From: Nematostella vectensis
Taxonomy: Eukaryota > Cnidaria > Anthozoa > Actiniaria > Edwardsiidae
Assembly (NCBI RefSeq): GCF_932526225.1
Contig: NC_064040.1
Coordinates: forward strand, 15,867,994 to 15,931,993
Length of the DNA: 64,000 nucleotides
Direction: 5' to 3'
This document shows, one piece after another, positions 10,701 through 22,458 of this stretch. A program made the translations under genes and the position numbers. The notes under the pieces were generated by a model. That model did not search any database. It was given only the letters and a program-made list of their open reading frames with translations, and was not told the origin of the DNA. How positions within the stretch are numbered: position 1 is the first letter of the stretch; each line of letters begins with the position of its first letter.

Positions 10701-13700
10701 CAGCACGTGCACCTGGCTCCTCCCTCGTAATCGTCGGCACCCACCTTGACAGAATAAAGAGCAACATCTCAGATTACGGGGAAGATTATGTCTCCCATAT
10801 GCACAATGTGGTGGTCGAACTGTGCGAGCTTCCAAAGTACAACCGAATTTGTGTTAAGGCCATCAAAGAAGTAAGCTGCGGTTTGGAATCCAGAGAAGGT
10901 GAAGGTTCTTGAATGTATATAAAAGATCCATACTCTTTGGCTTTTGTCAGTAAAAATCCTTTTACTGTCTTGATTGATAACTTCCAATAAAGATATCTCT
11001 CACTGCATAGCGCTGATAAATCAGAGGGTATAAAATGTGTTCCGTTCAAAATTTGATTGAAAGTGAGAAGCGGTTTTAGCATTCTAGGAATCGTTGGCAA
11101 GCGTTCTCAGAATACTAAAAAAAGCCTAAAATGGACTTTGCCTGATTCCCCTTCTCTCCTTATTCCATAACAAATTATTTTATTGAACTTTGTCTACTCG
11201 GACAGGGATTGATGACCTAAGAAACAAAATTTATGACATAGCTTCAAGCCTTCTGAAGAGTGGCCCAAACCAGGTAATTGCTATGGCTTTGAATTTTCAT
11301 TGACATTACATTATTCTTTGCCACTACCGTCCACCATTATAGTAACCTTTCGATTTATAACCCGTTTTAAAACCAGTGTTGTGGCTTGACTAGGACGCTC
11401 ACGCTTCTATTTGCTCTCTAGGTTCCAGTCATGGGTGAGCCCATACCTCACAGCTACTTTACTGTGGAAGAACTCATCGCTAAGAAGCGAGAGGAGCTGA
11501 AGGCTGAGAAGAAGCTTCCCTTTATACACAGGGCGGAATTCGAAGCGTTAGTCACTGACACTACCCGAAGCGATGCACTCGATATTGAGGATCCAGACGA
11601 CGTCAAGGAAATCACTAAATTCCTCCACGAGCGAGGTAAGAGGGTGGGGAAAGGATATGTCGCTTCTCCCCCTTTTGGCTTGATATTTATGAAAAAATAT
11701 ATGGAATAAAAAAACTTCCACCATTTGTTTATATGGTGTCCCCTCTTTGGGATATTCTAAATCCGATACAAGATTTATGGTGTAGCGTCATCCCTTCTTT
11801 TGTTCGCTAATTTTCTCTCATTTTTCAGGCATCGTTATGCACTATGATGACCCAAACCAAGATCTTCAAGATTATTACTTCATTGATCCGGCCTGGCTTT
11901 GCGACCTGATGGCCCGGATCGTCACTCTACCGATAGCCAACCCCCACTTCAAAGAAGGAATTCTGTCAAAGGACAAGTTTGAATTCATATTCAGAGACGA
12001 AACGTTTCCCTACGAATACTACACACAGTTTGTACGACTACTCAATCGATTTCAAATTGCTTGTTCTCTGGACGAGAACCGGCTGCTGGTTCCATCAAAG
12101 CTACCTGAGGAAACACCAAAAGATGCCACTAGTGCAGATCTTCGCTACATAACCGTCAAACGATTTCATTCACTTCCTTTTATGCCGTACGGTTTCTGGG
12201 ACCGTTTTATTGCAAGGTTTTTGTACTACACAAGGGACATGGTGGTTTCTGGTTGCACGCCTGTGCCATCGCCAGGCAGTCCTGCCTCTATGCTTCGGAC
12301 TCCTTATGATTTGGATCCGTGCTGCTGCAAGTGTCGTTTGACAAGTGATGAGCCAATCGAAGAAGAAATCAGTGAGACAAGTGACAATGTAGCCACAGAG
12401 GACGTCAACGCCCACGAGGACCCTGAAAATTGCACTGGGGACGAAAACCGCAATGAAGTGACTGATGGGCTGGACCCGTATGCGAGGTACGTTCTTGAAG
12501 AAGACGTCGACGGCGTTTATATAAATGGTGTGTGGTTTAGCGGGATCACAAAAAATGGTGAAGATTCCAGTAGTGATGAGGACTGTAGTGATGACTACGA
12601 GGACTATGAAGAGTCAAGTTTCAATTCAAAAGACTCTGGGACCCCGTATAGAATACAAGTTATCCGACAAAATGGCTATGCTAAGCGATTTGTTGAAAAG
12701 CGAGCTGCGTCGGGAAGGAAAAGGAAACCACTTTCCCAGTCCTTCACTTCAGGAGAGCTACAAGCTGGTCTCAAACAAAACAGGTCTGCCCGTTTAAAAA
12801 AGAGCACATCAAACTCGTTACCAAAGCATTTACCCCAACGAAAGGAGATTGGGTCTCCAGCTGTCAGCCCGCTTTCAGCATCGCTAAACGGTTACCACCA
12901 CGAGGCTGTGGTTCGGAGCGTAGGAAATGTATCTACATCACTTTCAGATCGAGGGACCTCATTTGAAAGCCGTGATCAAGCTAGAATTTTCTCTCACCAA
13001 GACGCGCCATCCTCGTGTCCCCATGTGGGATTCGGGACATCGAATACAATAGCATCTGGAGATCGATTCCATCAACAGCCAGGATCATCCGAAGATGATA
13101 GTTCGCTTCTTTCAACAAGTTCTTCGAATGGCGAGCAGGAAATTGAATCGAAGGTTCCCTCTACAGCAAGTGAATCAGTGAAAGGAGTTCTCTCTCCTAC
13201 GCCTAGCCAGGACGAGGTATTTCTGCCAGAAAACAGCCGTGAAAAAGAGGGTCTTCATCCACAGCAACTTGATTTCGAAGAAAGAAACGCATCATCCAAT
13301 ATCGAAGAAAACGTCGAGGAAGCATCGAGTGCAGAAGGTGTTGTCCAGGAAAATTCAACAAGACGCTCTCGGATTTTAGATTTCTTGGAATGTCCAGTAC
13401 ATGAGCCAAACTGTCCATGCCTGAAAGAACACCAGGCCGGCTCTATTCCTGAGCTACCAAGTGATTTACCGACATTGATTGACAGGCATTTTCTGCGTTG
13501 CTGGCGATCAGGGGTGTGCTTGAGTCACCAAGATACGAATTTGTTTGTAAAAGTGTCCCACATTGGTGATCCGCAAGACAAAAGCCGTGAACTAATCGTC
13601 ACTGAGGTCAGCCCAAACCGCCTCGGCAGAAGAATACTGAGCTACGTCGTTGATCACATCGATACATTGATCCGTGAATGGTATCCCGATCTCTCATTCA

Positions 13701-16084
13701 CGGATGGCAGAGAGCTCAAAGTACGGCAAGCGATACCGTGTACAGTTTGCGAGCGACTAGGAACCACGCCTACAATGTTCCCTTTTGTGCAGTGCCAAGC
13801 CCAGAGCTCAATTTCGGACTCTATTCCCTGCCCCAATCACCCTGAAGTAGAGCTGAATCTCCACCTTGTTGCCCCAGACATTATGCTCCACGATGTAGAC
13901 CCGGATCTACTGCTCTCCACAGAGGAAATCAAATACGAAAACACGGAATCTAATCTAATTGGAAGCGGGGGGTTCGGTAAAGTTGTTGTGCGTGGGGAAT
14001 GTCGCGGTCAGCCTGTTGCCATTAAGTTCTTTGACAAATGCGATGATGAAATTGATCCTTTGAGACATTATTTCGAGGCGCGCAAGGAATTGAATGTGCT
14101 ACGCCGAGTCCGGCAGCACCCTTACTTGATCAACATCATTGGGGTGTCTCTACGACCTCTCTGTCTCGTTCTTGAACTCGCAGAGAAAGGAAACCTGTCG
14201 GAATCACTGTCCAGCCCGATTCCGATCCACAGGATTGTGTTGTTTCGTATTGCTTACCAGATTGCGGACGCCCTTGCGTATCTACACACACTTGGAGTAA
14301 TCTACCGTGACTTAAAACCAGAAAACATTCTGGTATGGTCTCTTAACGAAGGGGATGACCTGTACGTCAAGCTTATTGACTTTGGGACAGCAAACTTCGC
14401 TACATCTGCTGGCTTGATATCCATGAAGGGAACGTCGGGTAACCATGCTCCTGAGATGCTTGACGTCGAAAAGAGGGAATACACCGAGCAGGTAGACATC
14501 TACTCGTACGCTATTTTGCTCTACCAGATCATCACTCGAAAACTACCGTTTACGGAGCTGAAACGCGAACCTGAAATAAACCAAGCGGTGGTGAATGGTG
14601 AAAGACCCAAGTGGAGAGATTGTCCCGTCGCATTCTACGGGCTACCGTCCTTGACTGAGCTTATGCTTGAGTGCTGGGTCAGCAAACCAACTAGGCGACC
14701 AAAGTCAGGAGATATTACTCAGCAAGTCAAGATGCCCGCCTTCCAGCTTGTCCTCGGGAAGATGCATGTTCCATCGGAGCAATCAGTCAGGCATGCCTGC
14801 GTGGTACCGAATGCCAAGGAAATCTGGATTGCTTGCTTTGATCACACTGGGAACACCGTGTTGGTTTTTGACTACGATCATCTCGCTTTAAAGCACACAT
14901 TCTCAGTAGATACATTTCAGGAAACCATCGACGCCTTCAAGGTGCAGTGTATGCATCTCGTAGGAGATCAGATGTTGATTGCTTTTCGAGGAAGCGATAA
15001 TTTTATCAACGCATACTCTACAGGAGCTAAATATAAGCTGCTATGGAGCATCAGGTTTAACGAGAACATTACTTGTTTGTCCTCCGATGGGAAGTACCTA
15101 TTTGTTGGTATGAATGAAGGCGTGGTCAGAATCGTGCAAAGAAAGGACGTAAAGAAACACGAGAACAGACGATCAGATGTCAACATTAAAGTTGAGCGCC
15201 ACCGAATCTTGTCCCTGATCGCCGTTGGGGACAGGTTATGGGTATCCTCTAGCAAGTACGTCTATACGTATTTCACCAAAGCTTGCGAGATGGAGGCATT
15301 TGACATGGAGTCCATGTGGTACGGGGGGATTGAGGGCTTTGAGGAGAGCCCCCAGACTCAGATGAGCAATTTAACTGTTTCTTTCGACGGTCTTCATGTC
15401 TGGACAACGTGTCGCTGTGTGCTTACCAAGTGGTGCCTGGAGACGAGGCAGAGAATATTCGACCTTGACTGCTCAGCTGTTATTCAGGGGATCTCCTCAG
15501 GCGGGCTTACTATCCAGGAGAGGGACGCGGACATAGTCTGCCTGGCGCCTGCACTGGACACTGTCTGGGTCGGTACGGGCAGTGGTCACATCCTGATTTG
15601 CAAATCGGAAGAGGCACGCCTCATCACTTGGTTCCGCCCATTCCAGGAAGTGCGCACCCTGTCATTGTGCACTGGCCCTGGTCCGTATGGCACGGAACAG
15701 TGCTTTGTCGTCAGCACAGGAAAGGGTCTACGCGGGGATGGGCTGGGTACTAGTAACCCCATAGTGTGCCCGTTGACCCCCGAGAGGGTCCACGAGGTTC
15801 AAGATGAAATGGTTATCCGCAAAAATGAGGAGGCCCGCGCTAAGACTCGCAAGCGAAGCCTATCTGCTCCTAAGCTGAAAAGCGGAAGTAGCGTTGACAA
15901 CGAGGATGGAGGTATGGGAGCTCGTATTGTTTATAAGTCAACGATGATTGTGTGGGAGGCGCTAACCGCCAACGTGCTGGAGAGGATTGAGCACAAGAGT
16001 GGGCGTGTCATTAACCACGCGTTTTACGAAAAAGTACAGAATAGCCACACGTCGTGCCAGGCCACTGATGAAGTACTTAGATAG
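4783..16084 (+). CDS. LRRK (LRRK1-like): LRRK-type ROCO kinase (ANK-LRR-Roc-COR-kinase-propeller)
   Basis: Coding exons: 4783-5173, 6326-6552, 7534-7691, 8408-9038, 9724-9916, 10497-10880, 11206-11273, 11422-11635, 11829-16084. All have GT-AG borders, phases match, and the total is 2174 codons including TAG. Domains: ankyrin repeats, about residues 1-280; leucine-rich repeats about 300-469; Roc GTPase with P-loop GREAQGKT (507-514), switch WDFGGQEDYY and THLD; COR from about 690, with a long Ser/acidic insertion; kinase about 1458-1735, with GSGGFGKV, VAIK Lys 1488, YRDLKPEN Asp 1583 and DFG Asp 1606; then a C-terminal beta-propeller-like region. The layout matches LRRK1 (ankyrin, no armadillo part). 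Known LRRKs are cytosolic kinases that phosphorylate Rab GTPases. Exon 10497-10880 uses a weak donor (GCG|GTTTGG); the stronger GTAAGC ten bases earlier would break the frame. Confidence 0.9.
6883..7406. mobile_element. TTAA-flanked MITE in LRRK intron
   Basis: TTAA lies at 6879-6882 and 7407-7410. Inside it are inverted ends, GCATGAATGCGCACTATAA and ACATGAACGCTCACTATAA, which are about 87% identical. A short GCTTGCC/GGCAAGC hairpin follows the left end. TTAA target sites are used by piggyBac and Kolobok transposons. No coding capacity. Confidence 0.65.
7960..8392. mobile_element. Pogo/Tigger-like MITE and adjoining C-rich repeat
   Basis: From about 8117 to 8392 the ends are inverted and related (CAGTGGAGCCTCAATATAAT on the left; TAATGGAGCCTTGATATAAC on the right, reverse strand). 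This style is typical of pogo-like elements with TA targets. The left neighbour (7960-8060) is a C-rich repeat. Both lie in the intron before the LRR exon, whose acceptor is only about 15 nt to the right. Confidence 0.5.
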
Positions 16085-16740
16085 AGGTTCCACTGGGACT
16101 GAACTGATAATTTGCGTAAACCCAAAGAATCATTGAGCTTGTTATAACGTCACGTGATCCTGTTAGAGTTCAAGCTGCTGAAATCCACAATCTTTTGCGA
16201 GCTCTCCAAAGTATTTCGTAGCTCAGTGGTAGATTTATTGCATTGATATATTACGTTTATCGATGTAAACTGAACAGTAACAATTTTATTTATTCATTTA
16301 AAGACATAATGACAATCTACACACAGTCAAATAGCAGACATACAGACCAATAGCTAAAAAAATGTTTGGACTAATTACGAAAAATAAATAGTTACAAAGG
16401 ATTTGATATCAGATTCGAAAAGTTTGATGTTGAAATTGATGTTGAATATAAAGTAGAAAATTCAAGTTATGACAGATTAAACTGGAGTTCTCAATCAGGT
16501 TAACTCTTTAACCGTAAAATGACAAGTAGAAAATGGGACTTCTCCATGTAAACAAAAAAATATTTTATCTTAGGATAATTTTTTTACAGCTCTAAAAGCT
16601 TGTTAGATATTTTTGGCTTTTAAAAAAGTTGTAAATAGTATAGCGCTCATAAAAAAGCAGCATCGTACATTGACAAATAAAGAACAAACAATAATGATAT
16701 TTCCCTGTTTGGTCTGTGATCTTTAGGCTGGGTAATCTTA
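16085..16740 (+). other. LRRK 3' UTR with poly(A) signals
   Basis: AT-rich sequence after the stop codon. AATAAA occurs at about 16384 and 16676; the second is followed by a GT-rich stretch and is the more likely cleavage signal. No other feature recognised. Confidence 0.5.
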
Positions 16741-16743
16741 AAG

Positions 16744-16999
16744 CTTAAAGCCGCATTGTCACCAGTTTACTTCCGGTCGATTACCTAACAATATCCGATG
16801 ATTTTTAACGGAAAACGCGAAAAATATTTCAAAATATTGAAAGCAGTGTGTCTATTGAAAGTTTCTTTGAGGATGTGTTTGATAATTTAGAGCGGATGGC
16901 CTGTTAAATATTTCGGATTCTAATAGATTCGTTTGTCTTTTAACGGTTGAGGTTTCCGTCGGACCTCCGAAAGTAAACTGATGACAATGCGGCTTTAAG
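16744..16999. mobile_element. 256-bp MITE with long inverted ends
   Basis: CTTAAAGCCGCATTGTCA on the left is mirrored by TGACAATGCGGCTTTAAG on the right. The similarity extends inward (CAGTTTACTTCCGG against CCGAAAGTAAACTG). No coding capacity. The family is not assigned. Confidence 0.7.
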
Positions 17000-17682
17000 G
17001 TTTCTAAGTGGAAGGAGTGGATATTTTTTTAATTTTGTTATTTTTGCCGTTTAAAAGAGCTATACCACGTGTTTCCCGAGAGTCACGGAGAGGCGGAAGC
17101 TAGCCTGGAGAATTCCACATGAATCCTTATGATCTTCTTATTCCCATGCTTCATGATCCTCACTGTTAGCATAGGATAACACCCCGGAAAAACGGAAAAA
17201 TCACAACACCCCTTAAGGGATAGCATTTGGTAAGCAGCGCATGAGTTGATTAGTTTTATACCTTATTAAAAAAATAGGACGATCACCTACGTCCACTTTT
17301 ATGGAGAGTCACCTCCCCCCCTAGCTTTCTAGGTTTCCTGTTGTTCTTTTTTTTTTTTTTTTTAATTGAACTGGCTAGCAGATCCTACCCTATTGAGAAA
17401 AAGGCCATTCCAGCTTGCACATTACCATAGCAATGTACCACAGCTTCCAGAATGCAGCGCGCGCTTTTTAAGCTTGAACCAAACCTAGTAGGTTTCCATG
17501 TCGAGTATTTCGCGCTTCGAAAGGTGCCAACGATATGCGCGCGCTCATCAGACCTGCTGCTCATGTAATCAATGCACGCGCGTAACGAAATGTTGTGATG
17601 ATGAAAGCACGCGAAATGTAATCACAATGCTGAACTAAAACAAAGAAGAGTGGACTAGTGGTCTTGCGTCCATTGTAATAGT
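17000..17682. other. Upstream region of the coiled-coil gene
   Basis: Contains a poly-T run (about 17348-17363) and a GCGC-rich stretch (17455-17580), presumably the promoter of the ORF starting at 17683. No TATA box is obvious. Confidence 0.35.
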
Positions 17683-18882
17683 ATGGAGCTGATTTCTCAA
17701 GCAATACAGAATCCACGTTGTGAAGTAAAGACTCTAGCGGAGGCACAACAGAGCAAAATCCTGCAGTTACAAGCGTCGCTAGAACTCAAAGATGTCAAAC
17801 TCTCTGCCATGACGGAAAACTACCACAATGAAAAAAACAAACGAAAAACTGCCGAAAGTCTATTTGAAGATGAAAGAACCAAAAACACAGAATTGAAAAA
17901 CAGTTGTAACGCTCTGCAGGAACAGATAGCAGCGCTGGAATTTGAGCTCGATGAACTTAAAATTGCTAGCACGAGTGAAGATCCGGGATCACAAGAGGTG
18001 CTTGAAGAAGTTGAACAAGCTCAAAATCAGATTGACGGGTATTCTTTGGATAAAGAGGCAGAACTGCAGATACGCTGCCTAGAGGCTTTGAAGGAACAGC
18101 TTGTAAATGAGCAAAGTCGATCCAACTTTTTGGAATTCAGAGTCAGTGAGCTAGAAGAGAGTTTGCAGGATGTATTCGATGGAAGATGCGCTTTGGAGGA
18201 AAGTTTTAAACAAGAGACAGAGTGGTTAAGAAACATGTTGCAGCAAGAGAGGGAACTTAATGCCACGTTGAGTAGTGAAAGCGATAGAAATATTGAAGAA
18301 CTCCAAAAGCGCGTCTCAGAAATGGACTTGCTCAACTGTAAGCTTCAGAAATACAAGGATCGTGTTTATCGGGGCGAAAAGAAGCAAGATTCAAGCTTGA
18401 GCCCACAAGACGACACACAACCGGTTGGAATAAGTTTAGAAAGGGATGTAACTTTGCCAAATTTGCAGCGGCAGCTTGAAGCCGCGCATGAGCAGCTTGC
18501 TCTTTTGCGTTTTGGGTTGAAGAAAAAAGAATCGGAGACATTTGAGGCACCGGCCCTTATCAGTACGATTACAAAGCCTAGTATGTCAACGTCTGTCCAA
18601 GGTAACATGTATAGCCCTGGTATGTCAACGCCGGTTCAAGCTAACATTACTAGCCCTGGTATGTCAACGCCGGTTCAAGGTAACATGACAAGCCTTGGTA
18701 TGTCAACGCCGGTTCAAGGTGCAGAGAGCAAAGTCAAAAGCCCTCCGGAAAACACAGAGCGCATACCAGTGAAAGTATTTGCCAACAGAAATTATCGAAT
18801 TCGAATTGCAAGGCTAATTTGGGAAGGAATGGCCAACTTTCAAAGTAAAACTTATGAATGTAAATTAGCAGCAAAAAACTGA
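17683..18882 (+). CDS. Intronless coiled-coil protein, unknown function
   Basis: A single open frame of 399 codons. Residues about 15-235 are rich in Glu, Lys, Leu and Gln with heptad-like spacing, consistent with a long coiled coil interrupted by SEDPGSQE. A second short helical stretch (about 255-290) precedes a 13-residue repeat region (core MSTPVQ) at about 300-347. The tail is short and basic. There is no signal peptide, membrane segment or catalytic motif, and I do not recognise a family. An AATAAA lies about 30 nt after the stop, supporting a complete transcript. The lack of introns next to an intron-rich gene could mean a retrocopy or simply a small single-exon gene. Confidence 0.65.
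   Translation: MELISQAIQNPRCEVKTLAEAQQSKILQLQASLELKDVKLSAMTENYHNEKNKRKTAESLFEDERTKNTELKNSCNALQEQIAALEFELDELKIASTSEDPGSQEVLEEVEQAQNQIDGYSLDKEAELQIRCLEALKEQLVNEQSRSNFLEFRVSELEESLQDVFDGRCALEESFKQETEWLRNMLQQERELNATLSSESDRNIEELQKRVSEMDLLNCKLQKYKDRVYRGEKKQDSSLSPQDDTQPVGISLERDVTLPNLQRQLEAAHEQLALLRFGLKKKESETFEAPALISTITKPSMSTSVQGNMYSPGMSTPVQANITSPGMSTPVQGNMTSLGMSTPVQGAESKVKSPPENTERIPVKVFANRNYRIRIARLIWEGMANFQSKTYECKLAAKN
18580..18720 (+). repeat. 39-bp in-frame coding minisatellite
   Basis: Three full units and one partial unit of 39 bp, each carrying TATGTCAACG and a GTTCAAG-like core. They encode the repeated MSTPVQ motif of the coiled-coil protein. The length is a multiple of three, so copy-number changes keep the frame. 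Confidence 0.8.
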
Positions 18883-20719
18883 CCTGCTCGAAGAATGATT
18901 TAGCTTTCGAAGTAATAAACGATATTTTATTTGTATTAAGTGCTTGTAAGGCTTTGTTAAAACACACAGGAGGTATGCATCCTCGCGCGCAAGGAACCAT
19001 TCCCCGTGGGGGGGAGGGAACTCGTCCTATCTTTTAGGGTATAAAATTTCGACCAACTGCTATCCCTTAGCGATTGTTGAAGGATTTTTCCGATTCTGCT
19101 ATCTCTCCAGGGTTAAAAATTCTTTTGACCAAACCCAATTTGCATCTCTTAGGGTTAAGAATTTCTGTTGACCACACTCAAAGTTCCATCCCTTACGGCT
19201 AAAACTGATTTTGCCGACGATCATCCCCGTCTGTTTTTATAGGAGTCCCCCAGGGGGTCCACCACTCTCTTAACCAAGAGTCAAGGAAGGAAAAGCATCA
19301 AATGCGTCAATTTAATTTCGCGAAAATTTTGTGAGTACACACAAAACCTTTTGGTGAAATACTATCCGTTTAAAATGCTTTTTTTATGTGTCTAATAGTT
19401 CTCAAATTTATGGCAAGCCAAAATGAACTTGTAATCGATATCGGATCGACAAGAAATCAATATCGCATCGATATCTTGTGTTCGCAAATGTACACTAAAG
19501 GAGGTCAGCTGACGTTTTCATCTCTTTCCGTTCGCTAAGCGTTCTCTGAAACTCGAGCTATAATCGATCAACTTCGACTATCGGTTGCCAAAACTGAATT
19601 AGCAAATTCTCGTACTCGACTGTTATGCACCAGTCAAAGTATATTTTATGCCCCACCTGTGGGGTAAAACATTGAGAAAAATGTCATACCCCCTGGGAAC
19701 TTTAGTGATCATATTTTCGTGATCCGTGAACGGTTTTTTTTATCCTGAATCGTGAAAAGGATAATAGGCCTTATCACCGCCATTTTGACGGGTAGGGAAA
19801 GCACCTGAAAAAAGTGACATTCAGTCAGAATCCACACTCAGATTACAGCAAAGTCGTGGCTCGTATCCACCAAGCGAAAATTGCAACTTCAAGATAGGAA
19901 ATCTGGTGGCTAAAAGTTCTCTTGAAATCAAGCATTTGTATTACAATTTTCTAATACAAATCATGAGAAAAGGAACATGAGAAATATTAAATGTTCAAAT
20001 ATCTCGCTTACTTCCTGGGTTAGAGCTATTATACTCGGACGATTTCTGAAAGGATTCTTTGCTAGTAGCTAAAGTTCTATATCATCATTTTATTTATAGG
20101 CTCAATATTTCTACTATGTTTTGACGAAGGAAATTCTGACTGAATCTCACCGATTTTCTGCTTTGCCTAGCAGACATGCAAAATCGCCGTGATGCCTGAA
20201 TTGCGTGAATCGTGCTTATGCATCACGCTTACTCAATAGCTAGCACCTGTGACATGCTGAGCGTCTCCAGTCTTAGATAAGTGCAAGTAAGAGTTTTCCT
20301 TCTATAGGCTATCCTTTATTTATTTATTTTTTTAATTTTTCATGGTTCGTTTATTCTCTCAGAAAGAGATGGGGAAAACTTGAAGAAGAGATCCCCCTTT
20401 GCCGCTGGATAACTGACCGTCATCTTGTTTTTTGAAGGCGAATCTCCGGCTCAAGAGGGCCGGCGCTGCATAGAGGGGAGTGACAAATTAAGGTAATCCC
20501 CCCCCCCCCCCCCCTAGTGGGGACGAAAAGAGCTGCTAAATAGGTGCTTAATCCCAACCAAAGGCCCACATATTGCGGTGTGTGTGTGTGGGGGGGGGGG
20601 GGGGGGGGTGAATTGGCATATACTTTGGTAATCTCAAAACTCGAACTGCTATTGCCAAAGCTCGATTAATAATTTCGTCAGTTAGACCTTCGATTGCAAA
20701 ACTCGACCATTTACTGAAA
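18883..20719. other. Intergenic region with degenerate repeats
   Basis: AATAAA for the upstream ORF is at about 18913. At 19020-19215 a degenerate repeat recurs every 50-60 bp (CATCYCTTAGGGTTAAAA, then TTTTGACC). Runs of C (about 20498-20514) and G (about 20591-20609) occur. No gene recognised. Confidence 0.5.
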
Positions 20720-20845
20720 CTCGATCACTTAATGAAAGCAAGAGACCATGATGTCTCTTGATGAAAGTCATTACACTTTTGACTCGACCACTTAATGAAA
20801 GCAAGAGACCATGATGTCTCTTGATGAAAGTCATTACACTTTTGA
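20720..20845. repeat. 63-bp tandem duplication with internal hairpin
   Basis: Two near-identical 63-bp units (20720-20782 and 20783-20845). Each holds the palindrome AGAGACCATGATGTCTCT. They lie about 270 bp upstream of the Gemin6 start. Confidence 0.8.
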
Positions 20846-21109
20846 CCTTGGCTGGCCATACCAGTCCATCATCCTCGTCATCATCCTCGCACACACTTCA
20901 CTTTAGCAATGCTCATAAGGTAGATTGTCAGTTTCAATTCCCCAAAATCAAACAAATAATGTCGCGTGTAGCGAAATCGGCATCTCAATCGCGGAATTTT
21001 ATAGACCTCGCGGAAAGGAACCGGTGTGAGAATAACCCACCACAGGGTGCCCAAGATGCCAGTAGAGGAGTAAAATACGCAGGAAGCCCAGTTTCAATAC
21101 GTTTACAAT

Positions 21110-21619
21110 ATGGCGGCAGACATTGAACATTGCAACTGGCTTGATATTTCTCTAGAAACCTTTACAAATTTTACCGAAAAACCCGTGAAAATACTGCTTT
21201 CAGATAACAGGACTATCGCAGGATGGGTGTTTTGTGTGGATCCTGTTTCAAAGTCTGTAATCCTGTCACAAAATACCGAAGGGGCCTGGAGTAATTCAGT
21301 GGTTCTCGGACATGCTATCAAACATATGGAAATACAGCAAGAGCTAGAATACCAGAAGCCTGACTTCGAGAAGTTATATCCCTACAGACAACTTGAAGCG
21401 AATGGACACGATTTAGAGAAGAGAAAATCAAATGTTGTCCGATGGTTGGAGAAAAATAGACTGTCGGTTACTGTTAAAGATGAGCTGGTTTGTGTTCTTG
21501 GTGTACTGTGTATTGAACCGCCGTATAATCAGGAAAGTTGTAGATCCAGCAATGTTATTATATTACAACGAATACAGAAACTTATTCAGAATATGCCCGT
21601 TCCAGAGGAAACTGTTTGA
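21110..21619 (+). CDS. GEMIN6: Gemin6, SMN complex subunit
   Basis: An intronless frame of 169 codons, close to human Gemin6 (167 residues). The N-terminal Sm-like fold shows GWVFCVDPVSKSVIL and VLGHAIKHMEI. The C-terminal half shows DLEKRKSNVVRWLEKN and the strongly conserved pattern VLCIEPPYNQESC-SSN-IILQRIQKLI. Gemin6 pairs with Gemin7 in the SMN complex, which loads the Sm ring onto spliceosomal snRNAs in the cytoplasm. The start at 21110 gives the expected length. AATAAA follows at about 21924. No damage seen. Confidence 0.88.
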   Translation: MAADIEHCNWLDISLETFTNFTEKPVKILLSDNRTIAGWVFCVDPVSKSVILSQNTEGAWSNSVVLGHAIKHMEIQQELEYQKPDFEKLYPYRQLEANGHDLEKRKSNVVRWLEKNRLSVTVKDELVCVLGVLCIEPPYNQESCRSSNVIILQRIQKLIQNMPVPEETV

Positions 21620-21702
21620 GTGCACCATTGTCAGCAAGTGTACAGCTGCATTGCCATTAGTTAAAAAGGAATAGGGTCAGGTTATATCCACCACTCGGTG
21701 GT

Positions 21703-22458
21703 TATAAGCCAGTTCAGGGTTTAAGAAAAGACTCGGGGAGACTGGGTAAAATCGATAGAATCGGGCCAAATGAGCCATTTTGCAGAAGAGTTTGTCTGCG
21801 GGGAGAAGGAGAAAAATCTTCCCTAAAAAGCCGTTTTACAAGATATGGGAAAACCAAACACATTCATGTGTTGCACACTTATTGTTTTAATTTTCGACCA
21901 CGTTTTGTTATGAACACAGCCCAATAAATTTTTTTACAGATAGATTTACTTCGCTCAGTGAGCTAATTTGGTCAACTTCAGCTTGCAAAACATGGATGAA
22001 AACACACAACAACAATTAACTTTGGTACCTCAGGTAAAAACGAAATGATTTTTGTCCACAAAATTCAAGTAACATTTTTGCTAAACATCTAAGAACAATA
22101 TTGATTTGAATTTTAAGGCATAAAAATTGAAATGGCACTTTTATCGATGCATTTTATATTCCAATTCAGAGTTCGCCGATTAACTTTTACAGTATTTGAG
22201 TGAAGGAATGACTCAGAGTACTCAGAAAATCGCTCAATAGAAACACCTTTTCAACCTAATTCATCCTGAATTGCCCACTATAAGTGCAATAAAGTCCTCA
22301 CGTGGGGCAATGAATGATTTTACCATATCTTTTAAAGCTATTTTGTAGACAGGATTTTTCTCCAAGACCGCAATACAAACTCTTTTTTGAAATCGCTCTT
22401 TTGGTCCGAAAGAGCACAGTCCCTCACGCCATTTCCTAAACTCTGAACTGGCTTATTA
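21703..22458. mobile_element. Possible TIR element downstream of Gemin6
   Basis: TAAGCCAGTTCAGGGTTTAAG near 21707 is mirrored by TAAACTCTGAACTGGCTTA near 22440. The inner arms match only loosely, and no target duplication is clear. It may overlap the Gemin6 3' UTR. Confidence 0.45.

Noticed and set aside
12170-15255. Several - strand ORFs inside the LRRK large exon
   Set aside because: Shadows of the long kinase/COR frame; no independent features.
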